Assembly (NCBI RefSeq): GCF_014855515.1 | Contig: NZ_JACYFK010000007.1 | Location: forward strand, 1 to 64,000 | Source of the DNA: Euzebyella marina | Lineage (GTDB): Bacteria > Bacteroidota > Bacteroidia > Flavobacteriales > Flavobacteriaceae | DNA length: 64,000 nt | Reading direction: 5' to 3' | Shown here: piece by piece, positions 36,370-45,398 of the stretch | Layout of the letters: each line of letters opens with the position of its first letter | How positions within the stretch are numbered: position 1 is the first letter of the stretch | Translations under genes and position numbers: made by a program | The notes under the pieces: generated by a model | Told to the model about the DNA's origin: nothing | Databases searched by the model: none | What the model saw: the letters and a program-made list of their open reading frames with translations, nothing else

Positions 36370-37170
36370 CTAATTGGAATAAATTAAATCTATCTTTCGG
36401 TTACCTTTCTCTTCCCTAATGGCAATAGAAATTTTCTCATTTGAATTGGGAACAAACTTATTCAATACCAAAACAAATCTACTGGCTTGCCCTGAAAATA
36501 ATACGCGCGGAAGCTTGTGGCTATATTGTATCTCTTTCGTTAATTTTTGAAAAGAAGCGCTTTTCTTTTTATTACCATTTATAATCGATACCCTAATATC
36601 GTTAATTTCAAAAGGTATATTGGAATTATTTGAGAACTCACAAACGAGATAAACGTCTGGTCCATTGTAGACAATTTTCTCCAACTGTAACTTAATTCCA
36701 TTCATTCGGTTAATAGCTATTGATTGTTGGGCCAAACTCAATAAATATTCTGATGCGCGACCATAGTAAGTAGCATCTAAAGGTCCTTTGTCGTTTACGT
36801 CTCCATTTTTAATTAATGGGGAAATTCCTTCCTCATGCCCAATTCTTTCATTCTCTGTAAAAAAGTAATTCAACAAAGTTAATTCTTTAGAGTACTTTAA
36901 GTAATAGGAATACACACTACCATCCTTTGTAACCACCAATAAATTACTCAGGGGGCCCGGAAATGATTGGAGTGTACCAAAATATTGTTCTCTTTCACGA
37001 TTATAGGTGAAGATAAAGCGAGAATGGCCAGTAATAGCCTGACGGATTGGACTTGGAAAAAAGAGCGTAAGTATTTGGTTCTCATTAGCGTAAAGTGTAT
37101 CTAGTTCTTTTTGGGCAAACCCCTTACTTATCCAAAAAAAGACCATTGACAATAAAATATAATTTTTCAT
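36370..37170 (-). CDS. traN: Conjugative transposon protein TraN (DUF4138)
   Basis: 266 residues. N-terminal signal peptide (MKNYILLSMVFFWISKGFAQ) then LDTLYANENQILTLFFPSPI, FYNREREQYFGTLQ-like region and a beta-rich C-terminal domain (NSNIPFEINDIRVSI, QASRFVLVLNKFVPN). This is the TraN pattern of CTnDOT-type elements (DUF4138), a VirB9-like outer-layer component of the mating pore. It starts 16 bp after traM on the same strand. Residue count is shorter than some TraN (about 300), without evidence of truncation. Confidence 0.92.
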   Translation of the reverse strand: MKNYILLSMVFFWISKGFAQKELDTLYANENQILTLFFPSPIRQAITGHSRFIFTYNREREQYFGTLQSFPGPLSNLLVVTKDGSVYSYYLKYSKELTLLNYFFTENERIGHEEGISPLIKNGDVNDKGPLDATYYGRASEYLLSLAQQSIAINRMNGIKLQLEKIVYNGPDVYLVCEFSNNSNIPFEINDIRVSIINGNKKKSASFQKLTKEIQYSHKLPRVLFSGQASRFVLVLNKFVPNSNEKISIAIREEKGNRKIDLIYSN

Positions 37171-37186
37171 AGAATGATTTTAGTCA

Positions 37187-38131
37187 TTATCGAGAAGGAC
37201 CCAATAAAAATTGATAGTTATCTAGGACAAGTACTTTAATAGCCCGATGGTTTCGTTGAAATACTTTCTTCAAACTGTTAACTGGCGGGACACCAGCAAT
37301 ATTAAAATCATCAACCATATCACCTATAATCTCATTGGTAACCTCCTCCTTTATTTGATTTTCAACATAAATTCCCTCACTTCCATCCTGAAAGTCATAG
37401 GCCTTTAATTCGACGGAGCGATGATTAATCTTATTTATATCAACTATGACTCTATTAGGCTTAAAACTTATGAAACCATAAATGGGTGTATTTTTCTCTA
37501 CGATTTCGCCGTCAATAATTGCATCTTTGACCAAGCGCATTTTCAGACGATAGTTTTTTCGAATTTTTTGGTTACCGTCTACTCGAACTATAATTTTTTC
37601 AGTGTCGTTTGATAATCCCTTCTCAACAAGGATCCTGGGATTAGAGGAGAAAAACAGTTGATGTTCTAGACCCAATTCTTGACCCGCTACATTAATATCT
37701 TTCGAATTATTGTTAGATGGTGTATTTTGAATCATAGTATCGTTGTTCTTTCTCAACAAAATACTGGAATTGGTATCCGTTGCTATTTTTCTTTCACTTT
37801 GGAATAGGCTTTGGTTATAAATACTATCTATAAGGCGATGCTTCTCGTATTGTATGTAGTCTGGATTGATGTAGCCCTTTTCATCTACCATATGTTCCGG
37901 ATATAATGAAGGAACATTTTTTATGCGAGGTTCTTTTAATTCCTCAATAGCTTCTAATTTAGATTCATATTGTTTCTGTTCATCGACTAATTTAGGAGTC
38001 AAAACTTCAGTTGAATTGCTCATCTCTTTACCTTCATTCTTAACGTTGCTATAATAATAACCCCCTATGAACAACAACACTGTTGCTAATCCTAAGTAGA
38101 AGACCACTCGTTTCTTGTCCAATCTCATCAT
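37187..38131 (-). CDS. traM: Conjugative transposon protein TraM
   Basis: 314 residues. One N-terminal membrane helix (about 10-28; VVFYLGLATVLLFIGGYYY), a low-complexity linker to residue 190, and a folded C-terminal part with ENTPIYGFISFKPNRVIVDI, AYDFQDGSEGIYV and a GDMVDDFNIAGVP segment. This is the TraM arrangement (VirB10-like: membrane anchor, variable spacer, periplasmic beta domain). Located between traK and traN; TraL, usually between K and M, is absent because only 25 bp separate the two. Confidence 0.92.
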   Translation of the reverse strand: MMRLDKKRVVFYLGLATVLLFIGGYYYSNVKNEGKEMSNSTEVLTPKLVDEQKQYESKLEAIEELKEPRIKNVPSLYPEHMVDEKGYINPDYIQYEKHRLIDSIYNQSLFQSERKIATDTNSSILLRKNNDTMIQNTPSNNNSKDINVAGQELGLEHQLFFSSNPRILVEKGLSNDTEKIIVRVDGNQKIRKNYRLKMRLVKDAIIDGEIVEKNTPIYGFISFKPNRVIVDINKINHRSVELKAYDFQDGSEGIYVENQIKEEVTNEIIGDMVDDFNIAGVPPVNSLKKVFQRNHRAIKVLVLDNYQFLLGPSR

Positions 38132-38156
38132 AACCTTATCTTTTTAGTTTTCATGA

Positions 38157-38792
38157 CTACCTAGAATTAAGTTCTTCAGTGTAATTTTTTTCTAGTTTCC
38201 TCAGGGATTTCTCAAAAAACTCGGTGATTAACAACCCATGGGTATTGTTGGGAAAGTTTCTATCTACATGTATCAGCTTACCTGAGGTAATCAATTCATA
38301 GGCATCTGTAACCTTACCTCGATTTATTTCCAATACTATTCGGGTCCTAAAGGAATAAGGTTCCTCCTTCAAATCAATTTGAGATTCTATTCGACTCGTT
38401 TTTTGAACTAAGGAATATTGTAACAATCGATTATAGAATCCTTCCGCCTTTTTTTGACGGTATAGCTCATCTACCGAACTATTCCCTAACCATAGTGCCT
38501 TTTCCAGTTTTTGTTGGTAATTAGAAGCGTCCAGACCGTAGAAATAATTATGGAACAACTGTAAATGTGCCAGTGCCTCCACCTCCAAATTCTCTTTTTG
38601 AGAAACCATTTTCAAGGGAATAACATTCCCCTCCGTATTCACTACAAAAGCCCTGTCCACAGTCTCCTTATGTAACTTCAGGACCATTAAAATGGAAAAG
38701 ATGCAGGTCGAGGACGCTCCTATCACGCAAGACAGAACAATGAATCGATTCAGCTTGAGAATATTATAAATGTTCCTAAAAGGTGTCTTCAT
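38157..38792 (-). CDS. traK: Conjugative transposon protein TraK
   Basis: 211 residues. A single N-terminal membrane helix (about 17-38) and a periplasmic domain with AFVVNTEGNVIPLKM, EALAHLQLFHNYFYGL and FRTRIVLEINRGKVT. These are the TraK features, a VirB8-like inner-membrane scaffold of the type IV secretion system. One base separates it from traJ, so the operon is tightly packed. Confidence 0.92.
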   Translation of the reverse strand: MKTPFRNIYNILKLNRFIVLSCVIGASSTCIFSILMVLKLHKETVDRAFVVNTEGNVIPLKMVSQKENLEVEALAHLQLFHNYFYGLDASNYQQKLEKALWLGNSSVDELYRQKKAEGFYNRLLQYSLVQKTSRIESQIDLKEEPYSFRTRIVLEINRGKVTDAYELITSGKLIHVDRNFPNNTHGLLITEFFEKSLRKLEKNYTEELNSR

Positions 38793-38793
38793 A

Positions 38794-39612
38794 TTATGCC
38801 GAGAATAGTTTAAGGGTAAAAGAAATTGCTTTGCGGTAGAGCTTGAATTTTATCAACACTATAAAACCTATGGTTGCCACATCTATCAAGGGCGCAAAAA
38901 ATGCACTTCCCCAATCTGTCCCAAAAAGACGATTCCAAAAATGTTGAGTCATCTCATTATATAAATGGTTGATAAATACGTTGACCAAAAAGAAGGCTGG
39001 GACTAACATGTAGACTCCGGCATACAGTTTAAAAAAATGGTAGGCCATATTCCGAAACTTCTCAAAAACAGCCATGCTGATGACCAAGGGGAAAAATGCC
39101 TGTAGAATACCTAAAAGGAAAAATCGCTCTGCAAGAAAAATGGGGTAGATAAAAAGATCCAATAGCCATAAAATGACTCCCCCTATGAAAGCTAACATTT
39201 TCAAACCATACAAGGGAGTGACCAAGGCTTCATATAGAATGGCCATCGCTTTTTTGGCGGCCTCCAACGCGCCTACTTCCTGTTCCAGGTCTACCTCTTG
39301 TAACTGTAAAGGAAGAAGCGCAGGGGCCGTATTCCTATATTGGCCTTCTATTGCCACTAGAATACCGTCAAAAGTTTCTAAAACTTGGGAGGAGAATAGG
39401 ACTAAGATCACTACCACAAAATTCTTTAAAAGTTCCTGAGGTGTTAGACCCCACGTTTGACCTTCAACAGAAACCATCCCCTCATTATATTTTTTGATAA
39501 TATTTACCAAAAAGAATAGAATGGCCAGGGCCTTCATTCCTGTCATGGTATATTGGGCAAAGTCACTATTCTTAATCGTTTGGAAAACCGTATCGACATA
39601 TTCCAATCCCAT
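38794..39612 (-). CDS. traJ: Conjugative transposon protein TraJ (VirB6-like)
   Basis: 272 residues, six or so membrane helices, with VEGQTWGLTPQELLKNFVV near residue 45, a polar loop with ENTAPALLPLQLQEV (about 90-110) and FLAERFFLLGILQAFFPLVISMAVFEKFRNM. This matches TraJ of CTnDOT-type systems, the polytopic inner-membrane subunit corresponding to VirB6. It overlaps no neighbour but is 12 bp from TraI. Confidence 0.93.
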   Translation of the reverse strand: MGLEYVDTVFQTIKNSDFAQYTMTGMKALAILFFLVNIIKKYNEGMVSVEGQTWGLTPQELLKNFVVVILVLFSSQVLETFDGILVAIEGQYRNTAPALLPLQLQEVDLEQEVGALEAAKKAMAILYEALVTPLYGLKMLAFIGGVILWLLDLFIYPIFLAERFFLLGILQAFFPLVISMAVFEKFRNMAYHFFKLYAGVYMLVPAFFLVNVFINHLYNEMTQHFWNRLFGTDWGSAFFAPLIDVATIGFIVLIKFKLYRKAISFTLKLFSA

Positions 39613-39624
39613 CCCTACCCTCTT

Positions 39625-40227
39625 TTAATAATGTGCTAGGCGATTGTTAATTATATCCTGCATTCTACGGAAGGATATGATATCCCTATATCTTTGCGTT
39701 TTGGCCTCTATCTCTATCACCATTTCTTTGGATTCCAACTCTTTTTTCTTTAAAATAGCTGTTCGTTCTCCATCGGACATTTTCAGGTTATCACTGGATA
39801 GAATTTGATCAATATATTCCAATGAGGCTACCGAATTATCAATAATGTCATTAAAGGATTTGGTCACCCTTTCTACCTCATTGGCTTTGATATAAGGGGA
39901 ATTTAAAATTTCACGTAAATCCTTTTGAACCAGTTCGTAAAGGCGTTGGTTATTATTGTATAGTTCTTTTACTGCATTCAATTGTTTGATGACATCATTA
40001 ACTTTTTCTAAATTTTCTTTTTGCTGTTTTAGGAAACTAACCGTTTTCATCAAATTGGAAGTTTGTTTGCCAGATTCAACTAATTGCTTTACCAAACTGA
40101 TAAAGTTGGTATTATCGTAAACCGGCATGCCTTGACTCCGTGCCTTTTCTGAATTTAGCATGGTCACAAGTATTAAAGACAGGATGACCAATGGCCTTTT
40201 TATTTGTTTTTTTTTAATCGTTTTCAT
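39625..40227 (-). CDS. TraI-like conjugation protein (DUF4141 type)
   Basis: 200 residues from the ATG at 40227 (MKTIKKKQIKRPLV), chosen because it supplies a signal peptide ending near KARSQG; a longer frame reaches 40248 but adds little. The remainder is a long coiled-coil/helical region (KQQKENLEKVNDVIKQLNAV, RTAILKKKELESKEMVIEI) of the VirB5-like periplasmic proteins found between TraG and TraJ. It overlaps the 3' end of traG by 14 bp. TraI is the likely name by position. Confidence 0.82.
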   Translation of the reverse strand: MKTIKKKQIKRPLVILSLILVTMLNSEKARSQGMPVYDNTNFISLVKQLVESGKQTSNLMKTVSFLKQQKENLEKVNDVIKQLNAVKELYNNNQRLYELVQKDLREILNSPYIKANEVERVTKSFNDIIDNSVASLEYIDQILSSDNLKMSDGERTAILKKKELESKEMVIEIEAKTQRYRDIISFRRMQDIINNRLAHY

Positions 40228-42634
40228 AGGATCTATGTTGAATGTCAATAAACTCTCGTATTGCTGATTCCATACTATTGGATTTTTGATAGAGTTTCAT
40301 AATGGCCTCACTTTCCTTTCCATCGGTTAAATAAGCAGCATATACTTCGGGCGGTACTTCCAAACGATAGATATTGCTCTGTTTACCTATTTTGATAAAT
40401 ATCTCGGTATACTTTCGTTCCCCTGTCAAATGGTTCCGAATGGATTTCAATTGATTCAAATCATGGTTGGAGAGATGAAGCCTATTTTTCAATTCATCGT
40501 AACCCTTTTCATTTCGAAGGCTATAGATTACTTGAGTATTTTCAAGAATACTTGCAGACGTAGAATTAACAGGTAATTGATTGATGGATTGTAATATGAT
40601 ACCAATAGCACCATTTTGTTTACGGATGGCTTGATAGTAAAATTCAACGCTTTCCAAAACGTTTCCCAACTTGAGTTGTTTGGCAAATTCATCAAACAAA
40701 ATAATACCTCGTTCCGACCTATTCCTCCAAATGGTGCGTTGGATGGCAGATTTGATGAGCTTCAGCATTACGGACAATATTTCCTTATTATCCTTTACTT
40801 CATCCAACTCAAAAATGATAAGCCGTTTGTCCTCAATTTTATAGGTCTGATCTTGTTCTATATGAAACAAGTAACTATAGATGCCCCCATTAACATATTC
40901 CGATAGGATGTGTAAAAAATCATAAACGCTAAAATGCATTTCTTTTATCGCTAACAAATCAAGAAGTGTTGTTTTTCGTTCATCAACAAATTGATATAAA
41001 GAAGCCAGAGAGTGCCCAGTAAGTACATTTTCATAATAGAAGAGCAAGACTTTCTTCATGGCTACCTCTTGTGCTTTTGAAACCGTATTTTGCGCCAATA
41101 GTTCCATTACAAACACTGACAGGTCTTCCAACCGTTCTGGGGTAAGGTCTGCCTGACCGGAGATGTAAAATGGATTAATTCCTAAATTTTTACCCTGTTC
41201 ATACCGAAGAATAATGTGCTGTTCGGGATAAAGTTTAGCGAATTTAGTATAGGAACCTCCCAAATCGATAATAACCAGTCGAACGTTTTGCTCAAAGTAC
41301 TGCCTAAGTATATTGTTTGCCAAAAACGACTTTCCTTCCCCAGTCGGGGCAAAAATGGCAAAGTTACGTGCCTTAATTCGAACCTTATTTTCATCCCAAA
41401 CATCCTTTAATACGGGTACATTATACTGCCGCTCATTGAAAATGATTCCCTGTGGATCGGATAGATAATTAGTATGGTTGATAAATAGACAAAGTGCATG
41501 TTTTAGATCGGTGACATAGAGGTCCTCATTCGAAAAATTAGAGGCGTGGCAGGGATACGAATTAAGAAAGTAGTGCTTGCGGTGCTCCCCCTTCGGATAA
41601 TAAGGAACGATGTCTAACTCTTTCAACTCTGCCTTAATATTAGAAGCAATTCGTTTAAGTTCTTCGGACTCGGCATGCCAGAAGATGATGTTCAGATGTC
41701 CCCTGATTATTCGCGAGGTGTCATCTTCATTGATACGGTCCATGATGCGTTGAACTTTCTTAAGGACCACTTTATTTTGAGTTCCAAAATTGGAGCTTTT
41801 GGTTAATTCTTCTATTTTCTTCTCCAAAAGTTTACGCCATTTTTGTTTGTCATCCAGGTATAGGACCTGGTTAACCATATGGTTTTCTTTAATGTCTAAT
41901 CCCAAGCCATCGATAAAACCTTGGTGGAAAGTAAATTCGTCGGAGGTGAATTTTTCGTTTGTTTTCGAACTCTGAACAGGTCCCCCAAAACAACCCTCAT
42001 TGTTGATAACCATCATATCGAAGTAATGCTCTCCTATTTCAATGCTTTTCTTACCCAAAACTATATCGGTATCTAAATCATGATTAAAACCATTGAAATA
42101 CTCATTAGTCATCCCCATAAATTGGGACGTACTCATAGGTTTCAATAGTAGTTTTCGACTATTGTTAATAAAGGAGATAACATCATTCACTGCAGTTACG
42201 AATTCAGCTACTTGGAGGTCCATTTTTCTGTGCAACCCTTTTTCTGATTTTTTGAAAGGATTCACATATTTTGATGCCTTTAGGGTCTTGTCCAATGGCA
42301 ATGAAAAGTAGAGGTAACTTCTATGCCCTAAATACCTACGCCCTATAAAATAATTCCTTGTTGCCTTCTCTAAAAAGGATTTATTGGGAAGATTGGAACC
42401 CTCATAACCCAGATTTTGATAAATATCTTGTTTATGTACAACGGTTCCTGGGGGTAGAGTTTTCAATGCTTGAAACCAAGTACTGTGCAGTTCATCAAAG
42501 TCAGATTCCGATAGGGAATACACCTCCGGTAATTGGGCTTCATAACATAGTAAAACATTGCCATTACTAGCAAAAACCATATGGTCTTGGATATCCAATA
42601 TGGGGTGAGAAGATTGGAGATTAATTTTCTTCAT
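40214..42634 (-). CDS. traG: TraG, VirB4-like conjugation ATPase
   Basis: 806 residues. N-terminal domain (1-~370) typical of Bacteroidetes TraG, then a Walker A (APTGEGKSFLANNIL, about 395), Walker B (RGIILFDEFAKQL, about 650) and GAIGIILQSINQL, LENTQVIYSLRN sensor segments. VirB4 ATPases energise assembly of the mating pore and substrate export at the inner membrane. Its start overlaps the stop of traF by 14 bp, and its stop overlaps the TraI-type gene. It appears full length. Confidence 0.96.
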   Translation of the reverse strand: MKKINLQSSHPILDIQDHMVFASNGNVLLCYEAQLPEVYSLSESDFDELHSTWFQALKTLPPGTVVHKQDIYQNLGYEGSNLPNKSFLEKATRNYFIGRRYLGHRSYLYFSLPLDKTLKASKYVNPFKKSEKGLHRKMDLQVAEFVTAVNDVISFINNSRKLLLKPMSTSQFMGMTNEYFNGFNHDLDTDIVLGKKSIEIGEHYFDMMVINNEGCFGGPVQSSKTNEKFTSDEFTFHQGFIDGLGLDIKENHMVNQVLYLDDKQKWRKLLEKKIEELTKSSNFGTQNKVVLKKVQRIMDRINEDDTSRIIRGHLNIIFWHAESEELKRIASNIKAELKELDIVPYYPKGEHRKHYFLNSYPCHASNFSNEDLYVTDLKHALCLFINHTNYLSDPQGIIFNERQYNVPVLKDVWDENKVRIKARNFAIFAPTGEGKSFLANNILRQYFEQNVRLVIIDLGGSYTKFAKLYPEQHIILRYEQGKNLGINPFYISGQADLTPERLEDLSVFVMELLAQNTVSKAQEVAMKKVLLFYYENVLTGHSLASLYQFVDERKTTLLDLLAIKEMHFSVYDFLHILSEYVNGGIYSYLFHIEQDQTYKIEDKRLIIFELDEVKDNKEILSVMLKLIKSAIQRTIWRNRSERGIILFDEFAKQLKLGNVLESVEFYYQAIRKQNGAIGIILQSINQLPVNSTSASILENTQVIYSLRNEKGYDELKNRLHLSNHDLNQLKSIRNHLTGERKYTEIFIKIGKQSNIYRLEVPPEVYAAYLTDGKESEAIMKLYQKSNSMESAIREFIDIQHRSYEND

Positions 42635-42905
42635 AGCTACTAAGACCTATTTTTTTATTACTGATGGTTGGAGGAAATGGTTCGTGTTGCAGCGTCAGAT
42701 TCGGTCGACTTACTAAATAGATCAGAATAGCGTAGAACAGAATGTTCCAAAAAACCAAGGATAGGATAATAATGAAACCAAACGAAAATATGATGGCCAG
42801 GAGGGACCCTATTACCGAAATCATCATTAGAGCAAAAGAGGATATCGGTAATCCGAATATGAGCGCACTTTTACGGATGTTTCTATATATCTCAAACTTC
42901 TTCAT
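42621..42905 (-). CDS. TraF (DUF4133), VirB3-like
   Basis: 94 residues with two adjacent hydrophobic helices (about 16-37 and 41-65) after a short basic N-terminus (MKKFEIYRNIRKSALIFGLP) and ending with a Leu/Pro-rich polar tail (RPNLTLQHEPFPPTI). This is the DUF4133/TraF pattern, equivalent to VirB3, which binds VirB4 in the inner membrane; it precedes traG and overlaps it by 14 bp. One base lies between it and traE. Confidence 0.88.
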   Translation of the reverse strand: MKKFEIYRNIRKSALIFGLPISSFALMMISVIGSLLAIIFSFGFIIILSLVFWNILFYAILIYLVSRPNLTLQHEPFPPTISNKKIGLSSYEEN

Positions 42906-42906
42906 G

Positions 42907-43194
42907 TTATACGACTATACCGATGAGATAAGTGAAAATACCTACTACAGCCCCAGCAATCAGTACAAAAATTAGTACACGGGTGATACCCTTTTTGAGA
43001 TCAGCGTTCTCTCCAAAAAAATGTCCGGCATTGAATAAAAAACCAACTAGAAATATGACTCCCAAGATGATGGGGAAAATAGTTCGAATGGTATCGGATA
43101 TTTCGTTTACCGAATCCTCAATACCTCCAATCTGTGCCAAAAGAGCATGAGAAATTAATAATGATAGCAATACGGAAAAGTGCAATTTTTTCAT
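42907..43194 (-). CDS. TraE (DUF4134), VirB2-like pilin
   Basis: 95 residues from the ATG at 43194 (MKKLHFSVLLSLLISHALLAQ), which gives a clean signal peptide; an upstream start at 43230 would disrupt it. The mature part has two long hydrophobic helices flanking FFGENADLKKG, as in DUF4134/VirB2-like major pilins. First gene of the tra operon; the promoter should lie in 43195-43636. Confidence 0.88.
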   Translation of the reverse strand: MKKLHFSVLLSLLISHALLAQIGGIEDSVNEISDTIRTIFPIILGVIFLVGFLFNAGHFFGENADLKKGITRVLIFVLIAGAVVGIFTYLIGIVV

Positions 43195-43636
43195 ATCCAA
43201 AATACTTAAGAGATTAAGAATTATTGACACGCTAAAATTACCAAATTAGGATATTAAAATATTGATTATCAGTTATTTGTGAATAAAATTTTTTAAAGTG
43301 ATAATTCTTTAAAAAAGTAGATAAATGACCTTAAATAAAATGATAAATCAGCCATGCATGTTGATAAGTGGTAATCTGAAATTTACAAATGGGAAGGTAT
43401 TAGGGAAATTATCCTAATTGACCGGGTTTCAATATGACCGTGAAGCTAATTAAATTGAAAAGTTAGTTCTCTCCAAATATTGAATGGGCAAAGCAGTTTT
43501 TGACACAGAGGCCGCGAAGTGTATAGCGCCTATTTTAGGGAATATCAATTGCGAGAAATCAAAAGTAAATCATGCCGGCCCTACTACAGAAAAGCCATTA
43601 AACTACAGGTTTCAATCAATCGCATTAGCATTTGAC
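43195..43636. other. Intergenic region upstream of the tra operon, 442 bp
   Basis: AT-rich near traE, richer in GC towards 43.5 kb. It must carry the tra promoter on the minus strand. The overlapping plus-strand frame (43484-43678) has no protein-like signature and enters the DnaC-like gene in antisense. No RNA or repeat recognised. Confidence 0.4.
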
Positions 43637-44299
43637 TTATTTTCTCTTATCAGAAGTCTTTTTGTTAAAGGCTACTAAGTTAAAGAGTTCACGCATTCGA
43701 GACCGCACGCGGCTGCCATAACGTTCTTCCAGCTCTTTTGCGTTTAAGTTGGTAGTAGCGTGTGTTTTGTAGTTTTGATTGATAAAGAGCTCGTGGCGTG
43801 AAAGCAAAATTTCCCCTAACACATTACATTGCTGCCCAAAATGCACTCCCAGGGGCTCAATTCCTAAATCATCAAAACAATAGAGTCTTTGGTCTCCGTA
43901 ATCCCCGATGATTTTATAACCTAGATGGTTGAAGGCAAAAACAATATTTCGGCTAGGGATGACCGCATACGACCGCTGATGTGGAACAATGTGCTTCAAC
44001 AATTTCATCAGGCTGGTTTTACCGCAGCCTACGGGGCCGGATAGTAGTATTCCTTTCCTGATATCAATATCCAACTGATGACAACGTTCTTTATCTTGGA
44101 TAAAATAGAGGCATAATTTGTAAAGTATATCCCGGTCTTCTTTATAAATTTTAAAATCTTTACCGAACATCAATTGCCCTTTAGCATTGAGGTAATCCAA
44201 GATTTTTTCAAAATCATATCTAATTTCTTTGCCTTTAAAAACCCCCAATTGGTATTGTTTAACACCTTCAGTAATGATATGTGGCGCATTGAAGTTCAT
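43637..44299 (-). CDS. DnaC/IstB-like AAA ATPase
   Basis: 220 residues. Walker A SGPVGCGKTSLM (about 88-99), Walker B YCFDDLGIEPLG (about 143-154), and sensor/arginine segments (ATTNLNAKELEERYGSRVRSRM). This is the DnaC/helicase-loader fold, with the linker typical of mobile-element copies. Its start overlaps the stop of the preceding gene at 44296 by 4 bp (ATGA). It probably loads replicative helicase for replication of the element. Confidence 0.9.
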   Translation of the reverse strand: MNFNAPHIITEGVKQYQLGVFKGKEIRYDFEKILDYLNAKGQLMFGKDFKIYKEDRDILYKLCLYFIQDKERCHQLDIDIRKGILLSGPVGCGKTSLMKLLKHIVPHQRSYAVIPSRNIVFAFNHLGYKIIGDYGDQRLYCFDDLGIEPLGVHFGQQCNVLGEILLSRHELFINQNYKTHATTNLNAKELEERYGSRVRSRMRELFNLVAFNKKTSDKRK

Positions 44300-44835
44300 A
44301 AAGGCTCATCATAATTTTTTTCATCAGAAATTTTCAAGTGGTCTCTATAGGGAACACTGGGATAGTTCTTGCCGTAGTTTTTATTTTCGTCAGATTCTGA
44401 ATTCCTTAAATTCTTTTTTTGGACCTTGTTTTTATTAGTTTCTATAGTTTGTATTTGTTTTATTATAGGTACCACTACTTGTCCAGTACTTGTCCCATTT
44501 TTGGTACAGTCTTGGTCCACAGCTTGTTCAGTGCTTGTACCAAATTCGAACATCTTAATGCGACTGCCTTTAAATGGATTGTGTGATGGGTAATAATTTA
44601 AATACTTCCAATAATTAAGCTCTTTGATACAACGATGATAGGTGGATTTGGAACCGATTTTGGAAATAGCCATAACTTCTTCACGATTGATGTAAAATTC
44701 CTGTTTAAAAAAATTATGGTTCCAAAGCTGAAATAACGCAACATACAGGCTGATATGAGTCGCATTCAACCTCTTATCTTTTGAAAAATGCTCAAATACC
44801 GCATTCAGATGGGTGATGTAATTAATTTCCCCCAA
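44296..44835 (-). CDS. Helix-turn-helix replication-type protein
   Basis: 179 residues. N-terminal winged-helix-like region (1-~95) with LNATHISLYVALFQLWN and REEVMAISKIGSKSTYHRCIKELN, resembling the DNA-binding half of DnaD/RepA-type initiators or transcription regulators often found before the DnaC-like gene in Bacteroidetes elements. The rest is Asn/Lys-rich, low complexity. Translationally coupled with the DnaC-like gene. It may act as initiator or primosome factor (DnaT/DnaD analogue); the assignment is from context. Confidence 0.68.
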   Translation of the reverse strand: MGEINYITHLNAVFEHFSKDKRLNATHISLYVALFQLWNHNFFKQEFYINREEVMAISKIGSKSTYHRCIKELNYWKYLNYYPSHNPFKGSRIKMFEFGTSTEQAVDQDCTKNGTSTGQVVVPIIKQIQTIETNKNKVQKKNLRNSESDENKNYGKNYPSVPYRDHLKISDEKNYDEPL

Positions 44836-44841
44836 AATAAT

Positions 44842-45117
44842 TTAGATATGGTTGTGAATTTTGTTTCGTTCTAATACTTGCATTATTTCATGATACTCAT
44901 AATAGAGTACCCCTCCAATTTTAGTATAAGGTAAAGTGCCGTTAATACGTAAGTTCTGCAAGGTCCCTGGGGATATACCCAATAATTGCCGTACCTCGTT
45001 CGACCGGATCCATTTTTTTTCCATTTTACCCTGATTTTGAAACAATTGTTTAATTTCTTCCAAGAGGTTCATTTTAAATTCATACAGATCATCAGTAGTA
45101 ACAATTCTTTCTCCCAT
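44842..45117 (-). CDS. Excisionase-like helix-turn-helix protein
   Basis: 91 residues from the ATG at 45117 (MGERIVTTDDLYEF); a longer frame starts at 45150. The C-terminal half is a MerR/excisionase-type helix-turn-helix: WIRSNEVRQLLGISPGTLQNLRINGTLPYTKIGGVLYYEYHEIM. Such proteins precede the replication/DnaC genes in conjugative transposons and act as excisionase or regulator. Six bp from the next gene, so first of a three-gene operon. It is the best candidate to bind the CCCAAG/CTTGGG sites directly upstream. Confidence 0.85.
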   Translation of the reverse strand: MGERIVTTDDLYEFKMNLLEEIKQLFQNQGKMEKKWIRSNEVRQLLGISPGTLQNLRINGTLPYTKIGGVLYYEYHEIMQVLERNKIHNHI

Positions 45118-45216
45118 AACATTTGATTTTAATAAAGAGACCAAAGGCAAAATTCAATTCTGCCATGGTCTCTTTTGAGATTTGACTTTCGTTTGGTAAA
45201 GATGTAAAAGGATTTT

Positions 45217-45259
45217 AATAATCTTTCCCAAGATATGTCCCACCTTGGGGAAGATTATT
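45217..45259. promoter_or_regulatory. 16-bp inverted repeat with CCCAAG-N11-CTTGGG core
   Basis: AATAATCTTTCCCAAG at 45217-45232 and CTTGGGGAAGATTATT at 45244-45259 pair at 15 of 16 positions. The core CCCAAG (45227) to CTTGGG (ending 45249) spans 23 bp. It lies about 100 bp upstream of the helix-turn-helix gene start, between it and rteC, and shares its core exactly with the site at 45364. Confidence 0.7.
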
Positions 45260-45363
45260 GTTTCACTGCTAATCGCTCAAATGCCTTTATTCAGGACACG
45301 ATTTATACTATGACACCCTCTGAAAAGAAACTTTAGTCATTTATGATTGGAATTTGTCAAAAG

Positions 45364-45386
45364 CCCAAGTTGGCACCCAACTTGGG
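45364..45386. promoter_or_regulatory. 10-bp-arm palindrome with CCCAAG-N11-CTTGGG core
   Basis: CCCAAGTTGG-CAC-CCAACTTGGG, perfect 10-bp arms. The same core and the same 23-bp span as the site at 45227-45249, with the spacer sharing CCCA at the same place and a further G after the right arm in both. It lies 12 bp beyond the stop of rteC, so it is in the control region of the next operon (or a 3' structure of rteC). A repeated protein-binding site is likely. Confidence 0.7.
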
Positions 45387-45398
45387 GTAGCGATTCAT

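Noticed and set aside
43484-43678. 64-residue plus-strand frame upstream of the tra operon
   Set aside because: Overlaps the 3' end of the DnaC-like gene in antisense and shows no family features.
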